Positions 27,978-35,635 of a stretch of 64,000 nucleotides of DNA are shown here, one piece after another. This stretch comes from Alloactinosynnema sp. L-07. Lineage in GTDB: Bacteria; Actinomycetota; Actinomycetes; Mycobacteriales; Pseudonocardiaceae. Position 1 is the first letter of the stretch; the number at the start of each line of letters is the position of its first letter. The position numbers were made by a program, and so were the translations under genes. The stretch spans positions 6,510,001-6,574,000 of the forward strand of contig NZ_LN850107.1 of assembly GCF_900070365.1 (NCBI RefSeq), read 5' to 3'. Below the pieces are notes generated by a model. That model saw only the letters and a program-made list of their open reading frames with translations. It ran no database searches and was not told the origin of the DNA.

Positions 27978-28849
27978 GCGAGCTCGCGAGCGAACCATCG
28001 ACGCAGCCCGCCGTCCCGAGGATTGTCGCCGTCGTCGGGGGCGGCACGATGGGCGCGGGCATCGTGCACATCTTCCTCAACGCGGGCAGTCGGGTCGTAC
28101 TCGCCGAGGCCGACGCCGAGCGGGCCGCGACGGGCGTGCGCAATGTCGAGGCGTCGCTGCGCAAGGCCGAGGAGCGCGGCAAACTGGCCCAGTCCGCCGA
28201 CGCGCTGCTGGCCAACCTGTCCACTGTGGACAAGTTGACCGACCTGCCGCCGGACACCGCGCTGGCCGTGGAGGCGGTGCCGGAGAACCTGGACCTCAAG
28301 CGGGCCGTGCTCGGCCAGATCGCCGACACCTGCCCCGAGGCCGTCCTCGCGTCGAACACCTCGTCGCTGTCGATCACCGAGTTGGCCGCCGGGCTGCCCG
28401 GCGACCGGGTGATCGGGATGCACTTCTTCAACCCCGTCCCCGTCCAGGCCCTGGTCGAGCTGGTCCACCACGCGGGCGTGTCCACCGACGTGGCCGCGCG
28501 GGTGCGGGCGTGGGCCGAGGCGCTGGGCAAGACGGTGATCGAGGTCCGCGACGCCCCCGGGTTCGCCACCTCGCGGCTCGGGGTCGCGGTGGGACTGGAG
28601 GCGATCCGGATGGTCGAGGAGGGTGTCGCCTCCCCGGAGGACATCGACACCGGGATGCGACTGGGCTACGGCTGGCCGATGGGTCCGCTGCGGCTGACCG
28701 ACCTGGTCGGACTCGACGTGCGCCTGTCCATCGCCGAGCACCTGGCCCGCGAACTCGGCGACCGCTTCACCCCGCCGCAGCTGATGCGCGACATGGTCGC
28801 CAGGGGTGAACTGGGCCGCAAAACCGGGCGGGGTTTCTTCACGTGGTGA
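27974..28849 (+). CDS. 3-hydroxyacyl-CoA dehydrogenase (Hbd/PaaH-like)
   Basis: 291 residues, GTG start overlapping the EthD stop by four bases. The NAD fold has VVGGGTMGAGI near residue 17; the catalytic His is in GMHFFNPVP, and SSNTSS-like ASNTSSLSITELA is present. The C-terminal domain (PGFATSRLGVAVGLEAIRMV) is complete, at the usual length near 285. It oxidises 3-hydroxyacyl-CoA, most likely 3-hydroxybutyryl-CoA. It is embedded between EthD and an Eis-like acetyltransferase, an order without an obvious shared pathway. Confidence 0.93.
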   Translation: MSELASEPSTQPAVPRIVAVVGGGTMGAGIVHIFLNAGSRVVLAEADAERAATGVRNVEASLRKAEERGKLAQSADALLANLSTVDKLTDLPPDTALAVEAVPENLDLKRAVLGQIADTCPEAVLASNTSSLSITELAAGLPGDRVIGMHFFNPVPVQALVELVHHAGVSTDVAARVRAWAEALGKTVIEVRDAPGFATSRLGVAVGLEAIRMVEEGVASPEDIDTGMRLGYGWPMGPLRLTDLVGLDVRLSIAEHLARELGDRFTPPQLMRDMVARGELGRKTGRGFFTW

Positions 28850-29991
28850 CCGTCCGCCCGTTCCACCCCGAGGACGAAGCCGAGATCGTCCGGATGCGCA
28901 AGGTCGCCTTCGGCAACGAGAGCCCGGACTGGGGCGTCCAGTCGGCGACCTGGTGGGGCGTGGTCGCCGAGGACGACGCCGGGCTGTGTGGATCGCTGCG
29001 GGCCTGGGACTACCACCAGTTCTTCGGCGGCGTCGCCGTGCCGATGGCGGGCGTGGCCAGCGTGACGGTCGACCCGCACGCGCGCGGCCGGGGCGTGGGC
29101 GGCGCGCTGCTGGTCACGTCGCTGGCGCGGATGCGGGAGGAAGGCCAGGTCGTCTCGACGCTCTTCGCCGCCACCCCGCCGCTCTACCGGGCCTACGGCT
29201 GGGAGCGGGTCGGCGCGCTGGAGCACGTGACCCTGCCGCCCGCCGCGTTCGGCTGGGTCGCCAAGCCCGCCGAGCCGACACCGCTGCGGCACGCCGGGGC
29301 AGCCGACCTGACCGGCATCCACCAGCTCTACCTCGACATCGCGTCCACAGTGGACGGGATGCTCGACCGCACCGGCCCGCTGTTCGACACCGCCAAGCTG
29401 CTCACCCTCGACACCGTCAACGTGGTCGACGGCGACGGCGGTCCGCGCGGCTTCTACTCGACCAACAGGCGTCCGCGCACCGACACGCTCGACGTCCACG
29501 ACCTCGTCGCCCGCGACGCCGACGCGGGCCGGGCCATGCTGGCCGCCCTGGCGAGCTGGTCCGGGCAGGTCGACCGGATCCAGCTGCGCCGGTGCGACCC
29601 GCTGGTGTGGGATCTGTTGCTGAGCCTGCCCGGCCACCACACGACCACCGTCGAGCCGATCATGCTGCGGATCGTCGACCTCGCCGCCGCGGTCGCCGCG
29701 CGCGGCTGGCCGGTCGGGTTGCCCGACTTCGCCGTCGACCTCGACGTCACCGACGAGCACGCGCCGTGGAACGCGGGGCGGCACCGGCTGGTGTTCGAGT
29801 CGGGCAAGGCCCACGTCGAACCCGGCGGCAGTGGTGCCGTGCGGGTGACCGCGCGCGGCCTGGCGGCCTGGTACGCGGGCGCGGTCACGGTCGGCGACCT
29901 GCGTCGCGCGGGCCTGCTCGACGGCGACGCCCCGCTGCTCGACCTCGCGAGCCGGGCGCCCCGGCGGCTGTCCATCGCGGACTCGTATTGA
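28843..29991 (+). CDS. Eis-like GNAT N-acetyltransferase
   Basis: 382 residues, GTG start overlapping the preceding stop (a second GTG is next to it). The first GNAT domain has the acetyl-CoA loop DPHARGRGVGGALL. A second GNAT-like region follows, then a C-terminal SCP2-like domain ending RAPRRLSIADSY; the final carboxylate is catalytic in Eis. Eis proteins acetylate aminoglycosides and other amines, and in mycobacteria also proteins. The total length matches the family. Its stop codon TGA lies within a TTGACC that may be the -35 of the next gene. Confidence 0.9.
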   Translation: MVTVRPFHPEDEAEIVRMRKVAFGNESPDWGVQSATWWGVVAEDDAGLCGSLRAWDYHQFFGGVAVPMAGVASVTVDPHARGRGVGGALLVTSLARMREEGQVVSTLFAATPPLYRAYGWERVGALEHVTLPPAAFGWVAKPAEPTPLRHAGAADLTGIHQLYLDIASTVDGMLDRTGPLFDTAKLLTLDTVNVVDGDGGPRGFYSTNRRPRTDTLDVHDLVARDADAGRAMLAALASWSGQVDRIQLRRCDPLVWDLLLSLPGHHTTTVEPIMLRIVDLAAAVAARGWPVGLPDFAVDLDVTDEHAPWNAGRHRLVFESGKAHVEPGGSGAVRVTARGLAAWYAGAVTVGDLRRAGLLDGDAPLLDLASRAPRRLSIADSY

Positions 29992-30024
29992 CCTTTCCCC
30001 AAGGGCAGGCGACACGGTGAGGGT

Positions 30025-30837
30025 ATGCACGAAGACCGCATGATGATCGGCGACTTCGCCCGGCGGTCGCGGCTCTCACCCAAGGCGCTGCGGCTGTACG
30101 ACTCGATGGGCCTGCTCAGTCCCAGCGACGTCGACCCGTTCACCGGCTACCGCTACTACCGGCCCGACCAGTTCGGCCGGGCCCGCCGCATCGTGATGAT
30201 GCGGGGGATCGGGATGTCGCTGGCCCGCATCCGCGACGTGCTCGACCTCAACGCGGCCGACGCCGCCGCCGAGGTCGAGGCGGACTGGGCCAGGAGCGAA
30301 GCCGAACACGACAGTCGGCGCGGTCTCGTGCGGTTGTTGCTGACCACACTGACCGGAGGAGAGTCCGACATGTACGAGGTCAAGACCCGTGAGGTGCCCG
30401 CGCAGCGCGTGCTCGCGGTCACCCGCGACACCCTGGCCGACGCGTTGCCCGGCCACATCCAGGATGGCATGAACCGCCTGTTCGCTCACCTTGATGAGTC
30501 CGGCGCGACCGTCTCCGGGCCCCCGCTGGCGATCTACCACGGCGAGGTGTCGATGGACTCCGACGGCCCGATGGAGGTCGCCGTCCCGTTCACCGGCGAC
30601 GTGGCGCCGGTCGGCGACCTGGTGGTCCGGGAGGAACCGGCTCACCGGGAGGCGTACGTGACGATCACCAAGGGACAGGTGGTGTACCCGAAGATCATCG
30701 AGGTGTACGCCGCCGTCGAGGCCTGGCTGGGCACCCGGTCGCTGACCCCGTCCGGCTCCCCGCGCGAGGTCTACTTCGCCGACTGGGCTGCCATCGGCGA
30801 CCAGGACCCGGCCGCGGACATCGCCTTCCCCTGCTGA
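30025..30837 (+). CDS. MerR family regulator with GyrI-like effector domain
   Basis: 270 residues. The N-terminal MerR domain has the HTH (IGDFARRSRLSPKALRLYDS) and wing (DVDPFTGYRYYRPDQ), followed by a helix of about 40 residues. From about 118 a GyrI/AraC-E domain (YEVKTREVPAQRVLAVTRDT to the end) would bind hydrophobic cationic drugs, as in BmrR. A TTGACC just after the Eis stop, 34 bases upstream of the start, fits a MerR-type promoter. Its targets may be the Eis gene or distant exporters. Confidence 0.92.
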   Translation: MHEDRMMIGDFARRSRLSPKALRLYDSMGLLSPSDVDPFTGYRYYRPDQFGRARRIVMMRGIGMSLARIRDVLDLNAADAAAEVEADWARSEAEHDSRRGLVRLLLTTLTGGESDMYEVKTREVPAQRVLAVTRDTLADALPGHIQDGMNRLFAHLDESGATVSGPPLAIYHGEVSMDSDGPMEVAVPFTGDVAPVGDLVVREEPAHREAYVTITKGQVVYPKIIEVYAAVEAWLGTRSLTPSGSPREVYFADWAAIGDQDPAADIAFPC

Positions 30838-30896
30838 GCGGAAGGGGGTAGCCGACCAGCGGCAGGCGCGACGCGGCCCGCGTAACCTGCACACTC

Positions 30897-31544
30897 GTGC
30901 TGATCGTCGTGTTGGAGCTGATGGGCTTGGCGGTGTTCGCCGCCTCCGGCGCGCTGGCCGCCGTCCGGGCGCGGCTCGACGTGTTCGGGGTGGTCGTGCT
31001 CGGCATGACCACCGCGCTCGGCGGCGGCATCATCCGCGACGTGCTGCTGGGCATCACCCCGCCCACGACCCTGCGCGACTGGCCGTACCTGGTGGTCCCG
31101 ATCGCCACCGCGCTGGCGGTGTTCGGTTTCCACCCGCAGGTCGCGCGGCTGCGCAAGGCCGTGCTGCTCGCCGACGCGGTGGGGCTGGGCCTGTTCACCG
31201 TCTCCGGCACGGCGACCGCGCTCGCCACCGGCGTGCCCGCCTACACCGCGTGCCTGATCGGGATGACCGCGGGCATCGGCGGCGGCGCCCTGCGCGACTT
31301 GCTGCTGCGGGAGATCCCGCTGGTGCTGCGCCGGGAGATCTACGCCATCGCCGCGCTGTCCGGCGGGGTGGTCGTGGTCGTGGGCACCCGGCTGGACCTG
31401 CCGTCGGTGCTGGTCACCGCGGTGGGGGCAACGCTTGTGGTGACGATCCGGGTGCTGGCGCTGTGGCGGCGGTGGAACGCGCCGGTCGCCCGCGGCGTGT
31501 CCGACGAACTCTCAGGCGGATCTCAGCAGGGCAGGGAACACTGA
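30897..31544 (+). CDS. TRIC-type / UPF0126 membrane protein
   Basis: 215 residues, GTG start. Six to seven hydrophobic segments form two repeats, each with a glycine motif ([15 protein letters not shown] and [14 protein letters not shown]). This matches prokaryotic TRIC cation channels (YicG/YadS family). The end of its coding sequence contains the TCTCAG direct repeat that precedes mprA, so transcription or translation of this gene may interfere with mprA control. Confidence 0.92.
   Translation: MLIVVLELMGLAVFAASGALAAVRARLDVFGVVVLGMTTALGGGIIRDVLLGITPPTTLRDWPYLVVPIATALAVFGFHPQVARLRKAVLLADAVGLGLFTVSGTATALATGVPAYTACLIGMTAGIGGGALRDLLLREIPLVLRREIYAIAALSGGVVVVVGTRLDLPSVLVTAVGATLVVTIRVLALWRRWNAPVARGVSDELSGGSQQGREH
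31511..31527 (+). promoter_or_regulatory. TCTCAG direct repeat (MprA-box-like) before mprA
   Basis: TCTCAG at 31511-31516 and 31522-31527, 11 bp apart (one helical turn), ending 21 bases before the mprA ATG. It lies inside the 3' end of the upstream TRIC gene. An almost identical repeat stands before the HtrA/PepD gene. It resembles the tandem repeats bound by MprA in mycobacteria. Confidence 0.65.
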
Positions 31545-31548
31545 CGAC

Positions 31549-32256
31549 ATGCGCATTCTCGTAGTCGACGACGATCGGGCCGTGCGCGAGTCCCTCCGGC
31601 GGTCGCTGCAGTTCAACGGCTACCAGGTAGACCTCGCCAGCGACGGCCAGCAGGCACTGGAGTCGGTGCTCGGCACCGAGAGTGGCGGCGCCCGCCCGGA
31701 CGCGATGGTCTTGGACGTCATGATGCCCAGGCTCGACGGCCTGGAGGTGTGCAGGCGCCTGCGCGGCGTCGGCGACGACCTGCCGATCCTCGTGCTCACC
31801 GCGCGCGACCTGGTCTCCGACCGGGTCGCCGGGCTCGACGCGGGCGCCGACGACTACCTGCCCAAGCCGTTCGCGCTGGAGGAGCTGCTGGCCAGGCTGC
31901 GCGCGCTGCTGCGCCGCGCCACCCCGGAGGTCCCCGGCGCGGGCGACGTCGCCGCGCTGCGCTTCGCCGACCTGGAGATGGACCTCGGCACCCGCGACGT
32001 GCGCCGGGGCGAGCGCGCGATCAGCCTCACCCGCACCGAGTTCGCCCTGCTGGAGCTGCTGCTGTCGCACCCCAAGCAGGTGCTCACCCGCGGCCGCATC
32101 CTCGAAGAGGTCTGGGGCTACGACTTCCCGACCTCGGGCAACGCGCTGGAGGTCTACGTCGGCTACCTGCGGCGCAAGACCGAGGCCGAGGGTGAGACCC
32201 GGCTGATCCACACCGTGCGCGGGGTCGGCTACGTCATGCGGGAGACGCCTCCCTGA
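31549..32256 (+). CDS. mprA: OmpR-family response regulator, MprA orthologue
   Basis: 235 residues. The receiver has DDD near residue 7 and phospho-acceptor D56 (MVLDVMMP); the winged helix spans about 135-232 ([29 protein letters not shown] end). It overlaps the kinase ATG by one base (TGATG). The pairing with a HAMP kinase and the HtrA-type protease downstream matches mycobacterial mprAB-pepD, which responds to envelope stress. Two TCTCAG repeats upstream suggest autoregulation. Confidence 0.93.
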   Translation: MRILVVDDDRAVRESLRRSLQFNGYQVDLASDGQQALESVLGTESGGARPDAMVLDVMMPRLDGLEVCRRLRGVGDDLPILVLTARDLVSDRVAGLDAGADDYLPKPFALEELLARLRALLRRATPEVPGAGDVAALRFADLEMDLGTRDVRRGERAISLTRTEFALLELLLSHPKQVLTRGRILEEVWGYDFPTSGNALEVYVGYLRRKTEAEGETRLIHTVRGVGYVMRETPP

Positions 32257-33659
32257 TGACCTACGGCACCACGGCCGAACCGCAGGCGACACCCCAGCGC
32301 GTCTCTTTGCGCACCCGAATCACCTTGCTGGCGGCGATGTGTGTCGGCGGAGCGGTGGCGCTCGTCTCCCTCGGCGCGTACATCACGGTCTATCGCGGGC
32401 TCTACCAGCAGGTCGACGACAGCCTGCTCGCGCGTGCGGACGCGCTGGTCGACAACACCCAGGTCGTCAGCCAGGGTCGCACCGAGATCCCGAGCTTCTT
32501 CCTGGAGCTCTCGGACATCAAGTTCGACGTCATTGACGACAGCGGCGCCTCGGCGTTCGACCGCCCGGTCGAGCGGCCCCCGATCGGCGACGACGAGCTC
32601 AAGGTCGCCTCGGGCGCGCGGACCACCTCCTTCCGCACCGACGAGGCCAGCGACACCCGCGTCCTCGCGGTGAAGTACCCGTTCTTCAGCAAGCCGACCG
32701 CGCTGGTGCTGGCCCAGCCGCTGGAGTCGACCAAGAGCACGCTGGCCAAGCTCGCCGTCGTGCTCATCGTGATCGGCGGCTCCGGGATCATCGTGGCCGC
32801 CATCGCCGGGACGGCGGTCGCGCGGGGCAGTCTCAGACCGGTCCAGCGGCTCACCGCCGCGGCCGAGCGGGTCACCTACACGGGTGATCTTCGGCCGATC
32901 CCGGTCGCGGGCGACGACGAGCTGTCCCGCCTCACGCAGAGCTTCAACGCCATGCTCGGCGCCGTCGCCGAGTCTCAGGAGCGACAGCGAAGACTCGTCG
33001 CGGACGCGGGTCACGAGTTGCGCACCCCGCTGACCTCGCTGCGCACCAACCTCGAACTCATGCTGGCCTCCGAGGCCCCCGGCGCGCCAACGCTGTCCGC
33101 GCGCGACCGGGTGGAGATCCACGACGACCTGCGCGCCCAGCTCGACGAGTTGACCCAGCTCATCGGCGACCTGGTCGAACTCGCCCGCGAGGACGCCGCG
33201 CCGCTGGTGCAGGACCACGTCGAACTGGTCGAGGTCGTGGAAGCCGCGCTCGACCGGGCCCGCAGGCGCGCGGGCGACATCGTCTTCGACGTCCGGCTGC
33301 ACCCCTGGCACCTGGTCGGCCACGCCGCCTCGCTGGAGCGGGCCGTGCTCAACCTGCTCGACAACGCGGTGAAGTTCAGCCCGCCCAGCGGCACGGTCCG
33401 GGTCGACCTGCGGCCCACCGGCGACGGCTACGCGTTCCTGCAGGTCGCCGACGCGGGGCCCGGCATCAGCGACGCCGACCTGCCGCACGTTTTCGACCGG
33501 TTCTACCGCTCGCAGGAGGCGCGCACGCTGCCCGGCTCCGGGCTGGGCCTGGCGATCGTCAAGCAGGCCGCCGAACGGCACGGCGGGTCGGTGTTCGCCA
33601 GCCGCTCGGCCGATGGCGGCGCGCTGATGGCGATGCGCCTGCCGGGCAGCTCCGAGTAG
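32256..33659 (+). CDS. mprB: Membrane sensor histidine kinase, MprB orthologue
   Basis: 467 residues. Membrane segments at about 23-45 and 165-188 enclose an extracytoplasmic sensor of 120 residues. A HAMP domain follows, then the H-box with H253 (DAGHELRTPLTSL), N-box (NLLDNAVKF), and G boxes (DAGPGISDADL, PGSGLGLAIV). It would phosphorylate the MprA-like regulator at D56. In mycobacteria the sensor domain interacts with chaperones and PepD; whether this one does is unknown. Confidence 0.93.
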   Translation: MTYGTTAEPQATPQRVSLRTRITLLAAMCVGGAVALVSLGAYITVYRGLYQQVDDSLLARADALVDNTQVVSQGRTEIPSFFLELSDIKFDVIDDSGASAFDRPVERPPIGDDELKVASGARTTSFRTDEASDTRVLAVKYPFFSKPTALVLAQPLESTKSTLAKLAVVLIVIGGSGIIVAAIAGTAVARGSLRPVQRLTAAAERVTYTGDLRPIPVAGDDELSRLTQSFNAMLGAVAESQERQRRLVADAGHELRTPLTSLRTNLELMLASEAPGAPTLSARDRVEIHDDLRAQLDELTQLIGDLVELAREDAAPLVQDHVELVEVVEAALDRARRRAGDIVFDVRLHPWHLVGHAASLERAVLNLLDNAVKFSPPSGTVRVDLRPTGDGYAFLQVADAGPGISDADLPHVFDRFYRSQEARTLPGSGLGLAIVKQAAERHGGSVFASRSADGGALMAMRLPGSSE

Positions 33660-33711
33660 TTCTCAGACGCCCTCTAACAAAATCAAGCGTTGGACCTTGT
33701 AGAATTCTGTT

Positions 33712-34515
33712 GTGCTCGCACGTCAGCGCCAGGAGCTGATCCTCGACGAGATCCGCCGCACCGGGGCGGTTCAGGTGCACGCCCTGGTCACGCGGCTGGG
33801 CGTGTCCGACATGACCGTCCGGCGGGATCTCGACGTGCTCGCCAAGCGCGGCCTGCTGGAGAAGGTGCACGGCGGCGCCACCTCGGTGGTCGGCCGCAGC
33901 ACCGACGAGCCGGGCTTCGAGGCCAAGTCCGTCCGCGCGCTGCCGGAGAAGGAAGCCGTGTCCGCGCGCGCGGCCGGGCTGATCCGGCCAGGGACCGCCA
34001 TCGGGATCTCGGCGGGCACCACCACCTGGACCTTCGCCCGCTTCCTCGCCGACGTGCCCGACCTGACCGTGGTCACCAACTCCATCCCGGTCGCCGACGT
34101 GCTGCGCCAGGACGGGAGGCCCGACCGGACCGTCGTGCTGACCGGCGGTGTGCGCACCCCGTCGGACGCCCTTGTCGGCCCGGTCGCGGTGCAGGCGCTG
34201 CGGTCGCTACACCTGGACGTGGTGTTCCTCGGCGTCCACGGCATGTCCGAACGCGCGGGGTTCACCACACCCAACCTGGACGAATGCGAGACCGACCGCG
34301 CCCTGGTCGAGGCGGGCGGGCGGCTGGTCGTGCTGGCCGACCACACCAAGTGGGGCGTCATCGGCATCTCCACGATCGCCGACCTCGCCGAGGCCGACGT
34401 CCTGGTCACCGACGATGGCATCGCGCCGGAGGCACATCAGGTGCTGGCCGAGCAGGTCGGCGAACTGGTCATCGCGAGCGTGCCGAGCCCGGCCGCCGCC
34501 GGTGGTGAGGGGTGA
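33712..34515 (+). CDS. DeoR family transcriptional regulator
   Basis: 267 residues, GTG start. The N-terminal HTH is canonical (RQELILDEIRRTGAVQVHAL, SDMTVRRDLDVLAKRGLLEK). The DeoRC sugar-phosphate sensor domain follows. Its stop overlaps the galT start by four bases, so it probably controls sugar use through galT. A TAGAAT seven bases before the start could make a nearly leaderless transcript. A single TCTCAG lies near 33661. This pair interrupts the expected mprB-pepD adjacency. Confidence 0.9.
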   Translation: MLARQRQELILDEIRRTGAVQVHALVTRLGVSDMTVRRDLDVLAKRGLLEKVHGGATSVVGRSTDEPGFEAKSVRALPEKEAVSARAAGLIRPGTAIGISAGTTTWTFARFLADVPDLTVVTNSIPVADVLRQDGRPDRTVVLTGGVRTPSDALVGPVAVQALRSLHLDVVFLGVHGMSERAGFTTPNLDECETDRALVEAGGRLVVLADHTKWGVIGISTIADLAEADVLVTDDGIAPEAHQVLAEQVGELVIASVPSPAAAGGEG

Positions 34516-35615
34516 GGCGGACCGAACGCGGGCTCGCCGACGGTCGGAAGATCTGGTACTTCGATGACACATCGGTCGTCGAGCGCACCGCGGTCGACTC
34601 GCGCGACCTCCCGACCGCGGTGAACCGCTCCCAGATTCGCCGCGACCCGCTGACCGGCGAGTGGGTGGCCATCGCCGCGCACCGGCAGACCCGCACCTAC
34701 AAGCCGCCCGCCGGGCTGTGTCCCTTGTGTCCGTCCACTCCGGGCACGCCGACGGAGATCCCCGAGCCGGGCTACGACGTGGTGGTTTTTGAGAACCGGT
34801 TCCCCTCTTTCGCGCAGAACGCGGCGGCGTCGTCCGCGTCGGGGCTGGTGCCCGCGGCCCCGGGGATCGGCCGCTGCGAGGTCGTCTGCTTCACCGACGA
34901 CCACTCGATGTCCTTCGGGGACCTGCCGGTCAGCCGGATCCGCACCGTGGTCGACGTCTGGGCCGACCGCACCACCGCGCTGGGCGCGCTGCCCGGTGTC
35001 GAACAGGTCTTCCCGTTCGAGAACCGCGGCGACGAGATCGGCGTGACGCTGAGCCACCCGCACGGCCAGATCTACGGCTACCCCTTCGTCACTCCGCGCA
35101 CCGACCGGATGCTGCGCGTGGCCGCCGACCACCGCGCCGAGCACGGCAGGCACGTCATGGCCGACGTCCTGACCGCGGAACGGTCCGAGGGCACCCGGGT
35201 ACTGGTGGACTCCGCGCACTGGACGGCGTTCGTCCCCGCGGCGGCGCGGTGGCCGGTCGAGGTGCACCTGGTGCCGCACCGCCAGGTCCCGGACCTGCCC
35301 GCGCTGACGCCCGCCGAGCGGGACGACTTCGCCGAGGTTTACCGAACTGTGTTGGGCATGTTGGACGGCCTTTACGAGCGTGAGCTTCCCTACATCGCCG
35401 CGTGGCACCAAGCCCCGGTCCACCGCGACCGAGACCTGGCTTGGCTCCATTTGGAGGTGTTCTCGGTGCTGCGAACGGCGGACAAAGTGAAGTATCTTGC
35501 CGGTTCAGAGTCCGCGATGGGCGTGTGGATCAACGATGTGACGCCGGAGGACCTCGCTGTGAGGTTGACCAGTTCTCGGCCTTCACACAGGACGGTCTCA
35601 GGCGCCTCTCAGTAG
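34512..35615 (+). CDS. galT: Galactose-1-phosphate uridylyltransferase
   Basis: 367 residues, GTG start overlapping deoR by four bases. The active-site motif is S-H182-P-H184-G-Q186, and CxxC at 70-73 (CPLC) is the structural metal site. It converts galactose-1-phosphate and UDP-glucose to UDP-galactose and glucose-1-phosphate. No galK or galE follows, although a UDP-sugar epimerase-like gene and galU occur later in the window. Its last codons contain the TCTCAG direct repeat that precedes the pepD-like gene. Confidence 0.95.
   Translation: MRRTERGLADGRKIWYFDDTSVVERTAVDSRDLPTAVNRSQIRRDPLTGEWVAIAAHRQTRTYKPPAGLCPLCPSTPGTPTEIPEPGYDVVVFENRFPSFAQNAAASSASGLVPAAPGIGRCEVVCFTDDHSMSFGDLPVSRIRTVVDVWADRTTALGALPGVEQVFPFENRGDEIGVTLSHPHGQIYGYPFVTPRTDRMLRVAADHRAEHGRHVMADVLTAERSEGTRVLVDSAHWTAFVPAAARWPVEVHLVPHRQVPDLPALTPAERDDFAEVYRTVLGMLDGLYERELPYIAAWHQAPVHRDRDLAWLHLEVFSVLRTADKVKYLAGSESAMGVWINDVTPEDLAVRLTSSRPSHRTVSGASQ
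35596..35612 (+). promoter_or_regulatory. TCTCAG direct repeat (MprA-box-like) before the PepD gene
   Basis: TCTCAG at 35596-35601 and 35607-35612 with the same 11-bp period and nearly the same spacer (GCGCC against GCGGA) as the repeat before mprA. It ends 23 bases before the start at 35636 and lies within the last codons of galT. This links the protease to the upstream two-component system. Confidence 0.7.
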
Positions 35616-35635
35616 AGTGGCGCAAGGTAGGGAAC

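Noticed and set aside
33661..33678. Third TCTCAG repeat before the deoR-type gene
   Set aside because: Only one half-site is clear; the second (CTCTAA) deviates at most positions, so it was not annotated as a control site.
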